Counted from the first letter of the stretch, positions 1-11,500 are shown. The stretch is DNA of 64,000 nucleotides from Symbiodinium natans (GCA_905221605.1 CAJNDS010000322.1:62001-126000); one strand, 5' to 3'. Program-made: numbers and translations. The notes: generated by a model from the sequence alone, not told the origin.

Positions 1-1600
1 TAAACCTCCGGCTTGGGGGTGTGGGTTGGTTGCAGGGGGGGGTTCGTGGTGCTACGTGACCAGGGCCGCGCCCCCCGGTCTAACCCCCCGCTACCGTTAA
101 CCTGCCAGGTTATGGGTGCCCTACGGTATTTTAGACTTAGATCCCCCAAGTCTTGCTTCCTATGGCTAAGAAACCCGGCCCCCGGGGGGGCCCACCCGAG
201 GCTTACACCCCAAAACTCTTATGCTACCACCCCTACTTTAGCGGTGGGCGTGGACCCCAGGTCTCCTCCTACCCTACAGTGGGTGCTGCTGTGCTCCTAG
301 GTTGTTGCCGTGTCCTAGGCTGTGTTGTTGCCGTGCTGTGCTGTTGCTGTGTTGTCTTGCTGCGCTGTGCTGTGTGCTGTTGTGCTGTGTGTTGTCCCGT
401 GTCATGCCCTACCTACGGCTCTACGGCCTCAGCCTCTCATCCCTCAGCAGCCTGGCCCACGCCGCCCTTCCGCCGCCGCCGCACGGGCCGCCGCCGCGCG
501 GGCCGCCGCCGTGCGGGCCACCGCCGTGCGGGCCGTGGCCGCGCGGTCCCCTTGGACTGCGACACCGCTCCCGAAGCAGCTCGAGCGCTTCGTCCTCCGC
601 TGGGCTCCGCCTTGGATGCATCCGCCTCTTCCCCCACCCGACACAGGCGCCGCACCGCTTGCGGCGGCTTGGTGTGCCTTTCCTCCTCCTCCTGCCTCCT
701 CCCGCCGCCGCCTCTCCAAATACCTGGCACCTCCTTTTTCATGGGATGGCCCTCGCCAGAGCATGGCAGGGCGGTCGGCTACCTGCACCATGGCAGCCGC
801 CGCTTGCCAGCGCCACCGCCACCTCCAGTGCCGGGCACCACCACCGTGGCCGCACCGTGGCCGCCCCTGGCAGGCAACCGCCGCTGTGGGGGTTTCCTCC
901 CCCTCCTCACCCGCAAGCGAGACCTCCTCCCAGGTGCCGCATCCTCCTCGCCTCCTTTGGCCCTCCTCCACAGCCCGGGCCTCCTTCTCTGTCTTCCGGC
1001 CCTCTGGGCTTCGTCTGCTTCCGTCTCTTTCGAGCCCGGGCCTCCGCCTCTGCCTCCCTGGCCTCCTCCGCCACCTCCTCTGGCGCTGGCCCCGCCGCAG
1101 GTGCCACTGGAGGCACATCCTCCTCCTCCTCGCCTCGAAACCTTGGTGTGGTCTGCGCGAGGTAGGGACACCAGCTCCTCGCCCTCCTCGCTGCTGGTGA
1201 CGGCCTGGTAGCCTCTCATCAGGGCCATCACCAGCATGCCCCACAGCCACGCCCTCATGAGGCGGGATCTCCTACGGTCTCCGTGGCTAGAGCCTATGCC
1301 AGCTAAAGTGCCTGTCAGCTGCTACGCCCTAGAGCTAAAGTGTGTCCATGGTGCTGTGGTGCTGTCGTGCTGTGGTGCCATGCTGTCGTGTGCTCTGCGG
1401 TCTACCGCTTACTTGAACCATGGAGCGGCGCGGACATGTATTAAGGTTAGGGCCTTCTCGGAAGGGGATAGGGATTAAGGGCTTCTGCAGGGCACTTGGC
1501 TGGCACTCCTACAGGGACGCAAGGGGTTAGGGCTGCAGGGCACTCTAGAGAAAATCGGTTACAGCCACGGCAAAAGTCACTGGTTTTTAATCCTCATGGT
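1..1600. other. GC-rich low-complexity DNA, no gene established
   Basis: Strong C/G and trinucleotide bias keeps several frames open on both strands between 150 and 1260. Minus-strand 1258-779 starts MRAWLWGMLVMALMRG and continues SSEEGEELVSLPRADHTK, which is the most protein-like of them, but it then becomes glycine and arginine repeats. A 15-bp CGGGCCGCCGCCGTG-like periodicity runs at about 480-545. I do not call a gene. Confidence 0.5.
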
Positions 1601-1609
1601 TTTCCAGTT

Positions 1610-1925
1610 TTCGCGCCGCACCACCGCCGCCGCACCGCACCGCACCGCTCTCGGCGAAAGTCCCGCATCTCCCCCGCGCGCTACCGCCGCCGCCGCACCG
1701 CACCGCTCTCGGCAAAAGTTCCCCATCTCCCCAACACGCCACGGCGCCACCGCACCGCCGCCGCACCGCGCCGGGCCACCACCGCACCGCCGCACCGCCG
1801 TCGCACCGCTCTCGGCAAAAGTTCCGCACGTGCGCCACCGCGCCGCCGCACCGCGCCACCACCGCACCGCGCCGCCGCCGCCGCACCGCTCTCGGCAAAA
1901 GTGCCCCATCTCCCCCACCAAATCG
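1610..1925. repeat. Degenerate GC-rich tandem repeat
   Basis: Four units each contain GCACCGCTCTCGGCAAAAGT (near 1640, 1700, 1805 and 1885) separated by variable (CCGCCGCA)-type sequence. It directly abuts the 26-bp satellite. Confidence 0.7.
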
Positions 1926-1936
1926 AAAAATTGTGT

Positions 1937-2215
1937 TGCGCGGCATGCAAAAAGAATAGCGTCACGCGGCATGCACAAATAAACGAGTTACGCGGCATGC
2001 ACAAATGAACGCGTTGCACGGCATGCACACATGAACGCGTTTCGCGGCACGCACAAATGAACGCGTTTCGCGGCATGCACAAATGAACGCGTTTCGCGGC
2101 ATGCACGAATGAACGCGTCGCGCGGCATGCACAAATGAACGCGTTTCGCGGCATGCAAAAACAAACACGTCACGCGGCATGCAAAAGTGAAACGCGTTTC
2201 GCGACGTGCATGTGA
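1937..2215. repeat. 26-bp satellite, about 11 copies
   Basis: The unit is TCGCGGCATGCAC followed by AAATGAACGCGTT. Each copy contains two 6-bp palindromes, GCATGC and ACGCGT, at fixed spacing. Because 26 is not a multiple of three, all three minus-strand frames read the same peptide series and none is a gene. Confidence 0.9.
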
Positions 2216-2507
2216 ACATTTTTGTCGCATCACGACGGCATCAGGAGTGAAACAGCGTGGAACTCCACAGCTCCGCAGCCTCAGAACTGCATCCTGTTGC
2301 GATTCCGATTACGAGCAAATGTTCTGGCCTCAAAATCGGCTGCAGCGATGCTCCTGTGAGACCTGAAACTGCACTCTGATGCATTTTAGCGTCGAAAGCT
2401 CCTGGAACCACACTCCTCAAACGTAGATCCTCGATCCTCTCAGCTGTGTTGTGGGGCGGTTGGGGGGCTTCTGCCTAAGAGAGAGTCCCACTTCCCAGAA
2501 ATCTTCG

Positions 2508-2629
2508 GGGTTTAGGGTTTAGGGTTTAGGGTTTAGGGTTTAGGGTTTAGGGTTTAGGGTTTAGGGTTTAGGGTTTAGGGTTTAGGGTTTAGGGTTTAGG
2601 GTTTAGGGTTTAGGGTTTAGGGTTTAGGG
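2508..2629 (+). repeat. TTTAGGG array
   Basis: About 17 near-perfect GGGTTTA units. It is the first of dozens of interstitial telomere-like blocks and lies just downstream of gene K's last exon on the coding strand. Confidence 0.95.
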
Positions 2630-2659
2630 CTTACACCCCACACCCCACTCCCCGCCCCT

Positions 2660-3664
2660 CCCCCCTCCCGAGCGGCAGGAGAGGTCGATGTGCGCCGCCA
2701 GTGGCGCGGAGGCCATGGCCAGCAGGGACTCGTTCACGGGGCCCCGGACCTCGGCTTTTTGCTTTTCTTGGGGTCTTGAATGGTCTTGGGATTCTGCGGG
2801 TTCTTGGGGTTAGGGGTGAAGAGTTTAGGGTTTAGGGTTTAGGGTTTAGGGTTTAGGGTTTAGGGTTTAGGGTTTAGGGTTTGGGGTTCAGGGTTCAGGG
2901 AACGACCTGCACCCAAAGTCCCTTCACAGTGTCCAGCTCGCTGAGCGATGGATCTCCTGTGAGGCCTGTCCAGAGAAACATACGGTTTAGGCAGAAGGGC
3001 CATTGAGGAACCCTAAACCCTAAACCCTAAACCCTAAACCCTAAACCCTAAACCCTAAACCCTAAACCCTAAACCCTAAACCCTAAACCCTAAACCCTAA
3101 ACCCTATAAACCCTAAACCCTAAACCCTTAACGACCTCGGGCGCCCCATCTGAGCACGAGCGGCGAGGAAAGTCTCGATCTTCCCTGCGGCACTCCGCGC
3201 CAGCCGAGAGCCGGAGGAGGCCACCCGGACACCTTGTCTTTAGGGTTCAGGGTTCAGGGTTCAGGGTTCAGGGTTCAGGGTTCAGGGTTTAGGGTTTAGG
3301 GTTTAGGGTTTAGGGTTTAGGGTTTAGGGTTTAGGGTTTAGGGTTTAGGGTTTGGGGTTTGGGGTTTGGGGTTTGGGGTTTGGGGTTTGGGGTTTGGGGT
3401 TTGGGGTTTGGTTGGGGTTTAGGGCTTAGGGTTTCGAGCTAGGGTTCTGGGTTCAAGGTTTAGGGTTTGGGGTGTAGGGTTTAGGGTTTAGGGCGAGGGG
3501 ATTCTCAGCATTCTTGGGGTTTAGGGTTCAAGGGTTTAGGGTTTAGCATTCTTGGGGTTTGGGGTTCAGGGGCTTAGGGTGTAGGGTTTAGTGTGCTTCT
3601 GTATTTTCAGCGAGCAGGGTGCGATGCTTCATATGTCCGGCCGTCTTGTCCTTGCTCTGCAACT
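2660..3664 (-). CDS. Unidentified split gene, four 3' exons (gene K, partial)
   Basis: Exons 3664-3623 (LQSKDKTAGHMKH), 3232-3143 (a helix-rich piece ending GKIETFLAARAQMG), 2965-2907 (LTGDPSLSELDTVKGLWVQ) and 2761 to about 2660 (QKAEVRGPVNESLLAMASAP) join in phase with AG acceptors and GC or GT donors. Each is bounded directly by TTTAGGG or CCCTAAA blocks. Likely upstream exons on the same strand are at about 4125-4195 (EILPALQLSLGPSGQTK, donor GTGAGT), 5693-5750 (LTEALAEEQKSLVPF, donor GTAAGC) and 6700-6785 (ALQLPLAEGPKALHVDSS), but I could not fix all phases between them. No family is recognised and the stop codon is not located. Confidence 0.42.
3008..3128 (-). repeat. CCCTAAA array
   Basis: About 17 CCCTAAA units, with one TATAAA variant near 3106. 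It fills most of the inferred intron between exons 3232-3143 and 2965-2907. Confidence 0.95.
3240..3418 (+). repeat. Composite TTCAGGG / TTTAGGG / TTTGGGG array
   Basis: Three homogeneous sub-blocks follow each other: TTCAGGG (3240-3288), TTTAGGG (3289-3352) and TTTGGGG (3353-3411). The sharp borders show local spreading of single variants. Confidence 0.93.
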
Positions 3665-3687
3665 CTGTCTATAGTGGCCTTCCTTTC

Positions 3688-4013
3688 CAAACCCTAAACC
3701 CTAAACCCTAAACCCTAAACCCTAAACCCTAAACCCTAAACCCTAAACCCTAAACCCTAAACCCTAAACCCTAAACCCTAAACCCTAAACCCTGGGGTAA
3801 GGCTCAAGCATGGAAGGCTGGGTGGGTTCGGTATGGGTCACCCAGAGAGCTCCAATAATCTTTGTAAAACAAAGGGGTTTAGGGTTTAGGGTTTAGGGTT
3901 TAGGGTTTGGGGTTTAGGGTTTAGGGTTTAGGGTTTAGGGTCTAGGGTTTAGGGTTTAGGGTTTAGGGTTTAGGGTTTAGGGTTTAGGGTTTAGGGTTTA
4001 GGGTTTAGGGTTT
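3688..4013. repeat. Opposed CCCTAAA and TTTAGGG arrays
   Basis: CCCTAAA units at 3688-3794 and TTTAGGG units at 3876-4013 point outward from an 80-bp island. The minus strand of the island reads IIGALWVTHTEPTQPSMLE after TTTACAAAG, so it may be another exon. Confidence 0.9.
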
Positions 4014-4124
4014 CGTCTCTGAGGCGGCTGGGGCTGCTGGCTACTCCTCCTAACGCCCCCCTAAAGTAACCCTAGCCCTAAACCCTAAACCCTAAACCCT
4101 AAACTCACGCGCAAGTTTTGACGA

Positions 4125-4195
4125 GCGCAAGGGTCTTTGTCTGGCCTGACGGCCCTAACGAAAGCTGTAATGCTGGGAGGATTTCCTAAAACCTA
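4125..4195 (-). CDS. Exon-like island with strong GTGAGT donor
   Basis: The acceptor GGTTTTAG|GAAATC and the donor CTTGCGC|GTGAGTTTAGGG frame about 70 nt coding EILPALQLSLGPSGQTK. The donor consensus runs straight into the telomere-like array, so the array begins at the splice site. It probably belongs to gene K. Confidence 0.45.
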
Positions 4196-5151
4196 AGCCC
4201 TGTCGGGTTTCGGGCTCAATGAATGGGATCCCGAATCCTGAGCCCACCCTTCACCTGTCGAGCGTGCTGCGATGAACCTTGGATTCGCATTGTTAGGAGC
4301 CGGCAGGGGGGGGGGGGGGATTTAACTGGGTTCAGTTAGAGGCGTGTCAAGGTTCAAGGATTTAGGGGTTAGGGCTAGGGTTCTGCCAAGAAACAACTCG
4401 TCCTCATAAGGGCAATATAGGGATGGATTATATCCTGCTATTTTTTTTTGGAGGGGGGGGGTTCTTAAGCAAGTGGCAGGTTACGGTTCAGGGATTTCGA
4501 GCCGTGTGAAACCTACCATCTGGTCTTTGGACTGCTCGCTTCGGGGATGGTGGCGCCCTCACCCCTGGCTTACATGTGGTGCTCTCATCCCCTTGGGGAG
4601 TTTCGGGTTTCGGGCTAGCTTTGGGGGTTAGGGTTTAGGGAGCTAGGGAGTTTAGGTTCTAGGCTCCCCTTGTTCAAAGCTGCTACGATAAGGGCAACAC
4701 TTTCGGGAGTTTGTCTTGAGTCTGTGAACACCCCTGTACAGGACTCAACTACAGGGTATTTGCTTTAACGGCCTTTTCCGGCAACAAGAACAGCTCATGT
4801 GAAGTAGGGTTGATGTTCTTAGTACTGCGGATTCGAAGTCGTGAATCACATGAAGGCGTGACAGCTTCGATTGGTACAAAGCACGGTAGGCATGCGCACG
4901 ACATCAAGAGTCGAGGACGTGCCATTGCAAGATGGTTGAGCTTTGCAAGAATGGAGGAGATCGAAGGATTGGCATCAATGGCGGCATGAAGTTATTCGTA
5001 TCCCCAAAAAGACACCCAGTACTTACACTCACCAACAACTATACAGAACCCTATATACATTCACCAAGAACAGTCATATCAACCCTACGTCATGTATTCG
5101 GACGAGACCCACACGTTGCATATGACGTCTCGTGGTGTTTCGAAGCTGTCA

Positions 5152-5690
5152 AACCCTAGACCCTAAACCCTAAAACCCTAAACCCTAGTCGCCCGAAGCC
5201 CAAAACTTTCACACGAAGCCTCTAAACCCTAAACCCTGACCCCTAAACCCTAAACCCTAAACCCAACCCTAAACCCTAAACCCTAAACCCTAAACCCCTA
5301 AACCCTCCGCCCCAAAAACTTGCGGCCACCTCGCTGCGAGGGGCCACGGGGCTCCTAGGCGCCCTGGAGAGCTTTTACGATGAGCGCCTCTCTTGCTGGC
5401 AAGGAAGAGTGCTATACTCCCCTTAGAACCTTAATAAAAATGATATGTTTAATATCCTCTTGGGTTTTATATGAACAAAAAATAATTCCAAAGCGGGATG
5501 GAGGAGTGCGGGTGGCGACTTTTAGGAGGGCTTTGGGGGGTATAGGGGTTTTGGGGTCTAGGGTTTGGGGCTTGGGGCTTGGGGTTGGGGGTTTGGGGTT
5601 AGGGCTTAGGGCTTAGGGCTTAGGGCTTAGGGCTTAGGGCTTAGGGCTTAGGGTTTAGCGTTTAGGGTTTAGGGTTTAGGGTTTAGGGCT
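5152..5690. repeat. Degenerate CCCTAAA, GGGCTTA and GGGTTTA blocks
   Basis: CCCTAAA units at 5152-5305, then unique DNA with a dispersed repeat, then GGGCTTA units (5594-5650) passing into GGGTTTA units. The island 5693-5750 that follows carries an exon-like frame with donor T|GTAAGC. Confidence 0.88.
5412..5492. mobile_element. Dispersed repeat, copy 1
   Basis: Partner of 8471-8562: about 80 bp, AT-rich in its right half, with no clear terminal inverted repeat. The class is unknown. Confidence 0.6.
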
Positions 5691-5919
5691 TACAAAAAGG
5701 AACAAGACTCTTCTGCTCTTCTGCTAGTGCTTCTGTAAGACACCCTCGAAAGCCTGGGTCTGAGTCGTGAAGGCTTAAGTTTAGGGGTTTGGGGTTTGGG
5801 GTTTGGGGTTTGGGGTTTAGGGTTTAGGGTTTAGGGTTTAGGGTTTAGGGTTTCGGGTTTGAATGATAACGCAAGCGCCCGCAGACCGCAGGGCGGAGAC
5901 CCTACTTCGAGTCTTTAGG

Positions 5920-6010
5920 GTTTAGGGTTTAGGGTTTAGGGTTTAGGGTTTAGGGTCTAGGGTTTAGGGTTTAGGGTTTAGGGTTTAGGGTTTAGGGTTT
6001 AGGGTTTAGG
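5920..6010 (+). repeat. TTTAGGG array
   Basis: About 13 units with one TCTAGGG variant. Confidence 0.93.
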
Positions 6011-6310
6011 TCTGCAAACGACATGTGCATGTTGCATTCAAGACAAAGTGTTAGGTGCATACACTGGCCGCATCGCAAACCGTGCGACATCCGTGTGTTG
6101 CACCAACCGCTGCCATATCACGAACCCCTCAGGGCTGAGAGATTCGATTGCAACCGATGTCGGGAGCAACTTAGCTTGCATGTCCAAAGATGAGACGTCC
6201 CCTCAAGTCCAACCCAACGACAAGCAGGCCTCAAAAACAGCATTGGGTTCGCACTTTGCTTCGAGGAACCGCGCTACCGCAGATCAAGCATGACGACATA
6301 AGCTTGACAC
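6010..6310. other. Unique island between arrays
   Basis: About 300 bp without repeats. The plus strand is open for 81 codons from 6048 (it includes DSIATDVGSNLACMSKDE), but there is no clear splice site or family, so it is left uncalled. Confidence 0.35.
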
Positions 6311-6512
6311 TCATCAACCTAAACCCTAAACCCTAAATCGCCCACCCATGCCACAGGTTTTCGGGTGCGCAGACGCGCAAAAAATCCTGGGAAAGGGTCA
6401 GCCATGAGACAACTCATCCTGGTGCCCGTCTGGAAACCTGATCCCTAAACTTTGATCCCTTAACTTTGACCCTGAACTCTAAAATCTAAACTCTTAACCA
6501 AGTTTGCCTTCC

Positions 6513-6896
6513 GGTTTAGGGTTTAGGGTTTAGGGTTTAGGGTTTAGGGTTTAGGGTTTAGGGTTTAGGGTTTAGGGTTTAGGGTTTAGGGGTTAGGGGT
6601 TAGGGTTTAGGGTTTAGGGTTTAGGGTTTAGGGTTTAGGGTTTAGGGCTTAGGGTTTAGGGTTTAGGGTTTAGGGTTTAGGGTTTAGGGTTTAGGGACTC
6701 CGTCCGATTTCGAGCTGTCTACATGGAGAGCCTTGGGGCCCTCGGCCAAAGGAAGCTGCAAAGCAGCCGCGTGACCTGCACTCGCAGGGTCTAGGGTTTA
6801 GGGTTTAGGGTTTAGGGTTTAGGGTTTAGGGTTTAGGGTTTAGGGTTTAGGGTTTAGGGTTCAGGGTTCAGGGTTTAGGGTTTAGGGTTTAGGGTC
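6513..6896 (+). repeat. TTTAGGG arrays flanking an island
   Basis: Blocks at 6513-6697 and 6786-6896 surround the exon-like island 6700-6787. Isolated variants (GGGGTTA, GGGCTTA, TTCAGGG) occur inside. Confidence 0.93.
6700..6787 (-). CDS. Exon-like island between two TTTAGGG blocks
   Basis: After an AG at about 6788 the minus strand reads HAAALQLPLAEGPKALHVDS in a GC-rich frame. The other two frames are arginine-rich or stopped. It may be a gene K exon; the donor is uncertain. Confidence 0.4.
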
Positions 6897-6968
6897 CGCC
6901 GACCCTGGCGGCGTGTTGGATGGGAAAAGGAGGTGAAAACCTCCCTCTTTCCCTCCTTACCCCCCCAA

Positions 6969-7082
6969 AACGCGGGCGGGGGGGGTAGGGGGGGGGGGGG
7001 GGGGGTAGGGGGGGGGGGGGTACGGGGGGGGGGGTACGGGGGGGGGGGGTACGGGGGGGGGGTACGGGCGGGGGGGGGTAGG
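6969..7082 (+). repeat. G-tract cluster
   Basis: Runs of 7-16 G separated by TA, TAC or CGGGC. It is strongly G-quadruplex prone on the plus strand. Confidence 0.9.
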
Positions 7083-7089
7083 GGCAAAA

Positions 7090-8020
7090 CGGCATCCAAG
7101 GGGACGCAACACGCGGTGGTGCGAAAAGCACGAAAACCACGTAAAAACCATGGTTTTTTACGAAAAACCGAGGCCACAAAACACCCGCAGCACCCCATTA
7201 AACCCTCACAGGCGCGCATCATCGACCCAAGCTTTTCACATGGGGCGCGCGCCAGGCCGAAACCACGTTTTTTTCAAGGTTTGGGGGGGGTACCCGAAGC
7301 CCAAAACCAGGCGAGCATCATGAGCATCAGCAGCCCTGGCCCGCGGCCCCAAGGCAGTAAAAGACGCTGAAAAACGCTGAAATCACCGTAAATACCGTGT
7401 TTTTATGAGGTTTTTCACGCGTGCCTCCGACCCCCACCCTTGTTGCCCTTGACCCGCCCCCAAAGTGCACATCATCGAAACCCATGTCCGGGGGGGGGGG
7501 GGTCTGCTGATGCTGCTGATGCGCGGGGGTCCGGGCGCAAGCCATCGTTTCTCATGGGCTTCGTGGGCCTCCGGGCCCACGGCCCAGAGACCCAGCTGAT
7601 GCTCATGATGCTCGTTTTGGGGGGGGGTTCCAACAGCAGAAAACCTCGTAAATACCGAGTGTTTTGTGGGTCCACGTAAAAACGCCCCTAAAATCGCTCA
7701 TTTTACGCGCTCGAACGGCTTCGTGCCTACAAAACACCCGAACAGCAGGACCCCGAATGCCCTTAAGGGCATTCGGGGTCTTGCTTTTGGGGGTTTCGTG
7801 GGCACGCAAGCGTTCAAGCACATACAATCGGCGTGTTTAAGGGGGTTTTGGATGGCCTGGGGGAGGCCGCTGATGCTCATGATGCTCCCTTTCCTGGGTC
7901 CCAAAAGGCTTCCCAAGCCCAAAAACACGTGTTTACAGCGTTTTCTGAAGGTTTTTCGAAGGCAAAACGCATGCATAGAATGCTTTTAAGGCCCCCAAAC
8001 CAACCCCACTGATGCTCCTG
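7090..8020. other. Gene-poor region with recurring TGATGCTCATGATGCTC motif
   Basis: CTGATGCT(C)ATGATGCTC-like motifs recur near 7317, 7505, 7597, 7871 and 8010, on either strand, next to G-runs and to sequences like AAATACCGTGTTTTTATG and AAATACCGAGTGTTTTGTG. This looks like a degenerate long-period tandem repeat. No gene is seen. Confidence 0.55.
7749..7780. repeat. 32-bp perfect palindrome
   Basis: The half-site GACCCCGAATGCCCTT is followed immediately by its reverse complement, and the symmetry extends outward with mismatches. It can form a hairpin with no loop. Confidence 0.95.
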
Positions 8021-8028
8021 ATGCGGGT

Positions 8029-8150
8029 GCGCGCGCGCGCGCGCGCGCGCGCGCGCGCGCGCGCCGGGGGGGTGGGGGGAGGGAGGGGGGGCGAAAGCAG
8101 GAGAAAGAGAGACAGAGAGAAGGAGAGGACAAAGACACGGGAAAGAGAAG
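8029..8150. repeat. (GC)n tract and purine tract
   Basis: A 36-bp alternating GC run is followed by G-runs and then an 80-bp purine-rich (GAGA, AGGAG) tract. The first may form Z-DNA and the second a triplex. Confidence 0.9.
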
Positions 8151-8221
8151 ACAGTGCCAAGGTTCAAGGTTTCGTGCTTTGGGGGGCGGGGGCCGGCCCG
8201 TGCCGCTAGGCCTGAAATTTA

Positions 8222-8436
8222 GGGCTTAGGGTTGAGGGTTCGGGTTTAGGGTTTAATTAGATTTTAGGGTTTAGGGTTGAGGGTTCGGGTTTAGGGTTTA
8301 GGGTTTAGGGTTTAGGGTTTAGGGTTTAGGGTTTAGGGTTTAGGGTTTAGGGTTTAGGGTTTAGGGTTTAGGGTTTAGGGTTTAGGGTTTAGGGTTTAGG
8401 GTTTAGGGTTTAGCGTTTAGGGGTTTAGGGTTTAAG
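8222..8436 (+). repeat. TTTAGGG array
   Basis: About 28 units with TTGAGGG and TTCGGGT variants at the start. It lies just downstream of the DUF4202 stop codon. Confidence 0.94.
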
Positions 8437-8470
8437 TCCGCCGCCTTAAAGACCCGATGCCCCACCTCCA

Positions 8471-8562
8471 AGGCCCCTTATCTATACTCCCCGTAGAACC
8501 TTGATAAAACAAATGTTCTGAATATCCGCTTGGTTTGTAAATGAACAAAACTAAAAAATAAT
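8471..8562. mobile_element. Dispersed repeat, copy 2
   Basis: CTATACTCCCCGTAGAACCT and the following 80 bp match 5412-5492 (CTATACTCCCCTTAGAACCT ... AAAAAATAATT) with scattered differences. The last DUF4202 exon appears to take its stop codon from this element. Confidence 0.65.
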
Positions 8563-11500
8563 TGCGAAAGAAAATATAGCTATAGGCAACGTGTTCCCAG
8601 GCTTCCACAAGGGGACCATCGTCTGCAGAACCTGGACCACTGTCGGAACATCCTAAACCCTTACCCTAAACCCTAAGCCCTAAAACCTTAAACCCTACAC
8701 CCTGAACCCTAAGCATCCAGCTGCGACCCTCGAGCCTGCGTCGCTCATCTTCGCCCAGGTTTTCCTGGCCCAGTCAACAGGTTTAGGGGGTTTAGGGTTT
8801 AGGGTTTAGGGTTTAGGGTTTCGGGTTTCGGGTTTCGGGTTTCGGGTTTAGGGTTTAGGGTTTAGGGTTTAGGGTTTGGGGTGTAGGGTGTAGGGTTTAG
8901 TGTTTAAGGCACGCTGAGGGGCATATGCAACGCCTCTTGATCGGACGCTTCCTTGCCAAGCTCATCATGCCCAGGCCCCCCGAAGCTACATGTGCCGTAC
9001 GTACTCTTGTGTGTATCAGAACCTATCTATCCTATAGGGTGTACCACCGTGAATTTCCACGCTTTCGTGAGGACCACAGAGCCCTCAAATGTTCCGTGAA
9101 CAGGTATGAAAACCCCAAAGTGTTCTTAATTCAGGCGGATGAAGAGGACCCTCATCGAGTTTGGGGTATACCCTTAAACCTAGACCCCAAACCCAAAAAA
9201 ATCCCAAACCCTAGACCCTAAAAACCTTAACACCAAGCCCTAAACCTACGCTTGGGCGGCCTCACGATATCCAGCAGCTTCTCCTCCAAAATGGAAACGC
9301 TTTACAGCTTGGCTTGGCTTCAGGTTACAAATCAAAGGGGTCCAGGGTTTAGGGTTCAGGGTTCAGGGTTTAGGGTTCAGGGTTTAGGGTTTAGGGTTTA
9401 GGGCTTAGGGTTTAGGGTTTAGGGTTTAGGGTTTAGGGTTTAGGGCTTAGGGTTCAGGATGTTGGGTTTAGGATTGAGGGTTGAAGTTGAAAGTTGAGGG
9501 GTAAGGATGCAGGGCTACAGTATCTTGGGAGTTTAGGGTTTAGGGTGCGAAGTTGGCCTGGCAGACTTCTGAACCCCTCCTAAAAGTTAAACTTTTAGCC
9601 CCTTTATTGTAGTTATAAGGAAACCCAAAAAGTTAAAGTCCTAAGAGCCAACCAGAAGACAGCCAAGTTGAGGGTTTAGGATGTAGGGTTAAAGTATCTG
9701 GAGTTCTCGCTTTTGGGTCCAAGTTCCGGGTGGTCGGGTGTCGGGTTGTTGCTGGACTCCGGCGTCTCCCTAAACCGTAAACATGAACGATTGGTTGGGG
9801 GCATGCCATAATCACAACAAAAAGAGATCCAAACCTTAAACTCTAAACCCTAAACTCAAAACCCGAAACCATCAACCCTAAACCCTAACCCTAAACCCGA
9901 AACCCTAAACCCGAAACCCTAAACCCGAAACCCTGAACCCGAAACCCTAAACCCCTTTTGGGGGAAGGCTGTTGGCGCGACTCCTCGCCCAGGGCATCTT
10001 TGCCAGGTTCAGTCACGTGCTTCTTGGAGAACGGGATCCAGTAGTACCTTGGCCCAAGACCTCTCCCCGACACCGCAAGTCCAGAGACTCCAAAACCCCT
10101 TAAGGCATATACCTTCAATCATATTAGGGTTCCTATTGTAATTTAAGGTGAATTCCTTAATTAAGGGGATTTGGAGTCTCTGGGAAGTCCTTGAAGCCCC
10201 CCCGTGTGGTTAAACGCCGGACGTGGGGATCTATCAGGATGAAAATCATCCTATGGTTTTCGTCCTCGCTGACCCAAACCCCAAAAAGACCAAGTCCAAA
10301 CTCAAATCTTATGTCGCGCCCAGGGGGCTCGATGAAAACGAGGCAAATCACATCCTCCAGCAACTGGACCTCTGCATCCTTCTTGATGTCCTGGCTATGG
10401 CGCATGTCTTGAGGGTGTATGCAAACCCACGAACACGCCACAAACCTACATGAAGCTACGGGCTCTTATACTAGCTAGGTGTGGGCTGGATGCTACCCCT
10501 AAACCCCAAACCCTAAACCCTAAACCCCGAACCCTGAACACTAAACCCTAAACCCTGAACCCTAAACGTTGCTGCACACCAGGCGGTGTGCGATGGAAGA
10601 AGCAGGCTGGCCGAAGCATGAACCGTTGGGCAGACATGTTTCTGAGGCAGCTTGAAACCTCAACCCTACACCCTCAAGAGACCTAACCCCCCAGGCAACC
10701 CCCCCAAAACCCTAAACCCAAAACCCTAAACCCAAAACCCTAAACCCTAAACCCTAAACCTTAAACCCTAAACCCTAAACCCTAAACCCTAAACCCTAAA
10801 CCCTAAACCCTAAACCCTAAACCCACCCGCCTTCTTGGTGAGGAGGGTCGTGACCCGCTTGGCCTCCTTCTCGCTGTATCCAGCTTTCGACATCTCCTCC
10901 TCGGGAGGTTTCGGGGTTTCTAGGTTTCACCCTAAACCCTAAACCCTAAACCTTAAACCCTAAACCCTAAACCCCAAACCCTACACCCTGAACCCTTTGG
11001 GGGGATAGTTGACCTAGAGCTGCAACCCGCAGGGAATGAGCGTAGCTCGACTTGCACGAAGGCGCTTCATCCAACCGCATATTGGTGTTTACGAAAATAG
11101 GGGACCCCAAAAACATAGATCCAGCATAGTAGGATTCCCTAATAATTCCAAGACCCCCATAAGGTACCCCTAGTTTTGGAAACCCCTCATAACATACACC
11201 CTAAACCCTAAACCCTAAACCCTAAACCTTAAACCCTAAACCCTAAACTACACTCTTGAACCGACTATCGCTCCGTCCTCCCAGCGGTGAGAAAGTGGCA
11301 CTCCGGAACTGCGAACGGTCCCCAAAAGGCAGAATCGGGGGCTTTCAGGGTCTGATCAGGGTGTATGGGGCCCCCGATAACTTAACCTATGTCTAAAAGC
11401 AATATTTGAACTCACAACACAAACTGCTTCTGGGTGCCCAAGGGTGTTTTTTGGGCTTGAGCTTGCCATGGTGCGGAAGCGATCTTGGCATGCATCTTCG

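Noticed and set aside
153-1250. Long overlapping frames on both strands in the GC-rich start of the window
   Set aside because: All frames are low-complexity Pro/Arg/Gly/Cys sequences caused by base bias; no domain, repeat unit or splice pattern favours one of them.
8925-9000. Minus-strand frame HDELGKEASDQEALHMPLS as a DUF4202 exon
   Set aside because: Exon 9283-9261 joins exon 8764-8736 in phase to give DIVRKTWAKMS, the expected family order, so this open island is probably intronic.
10570-10680. Open minus-strand island between DUF4202 exons
   Set aside because: The exons on either side join in phase and match the family without it.
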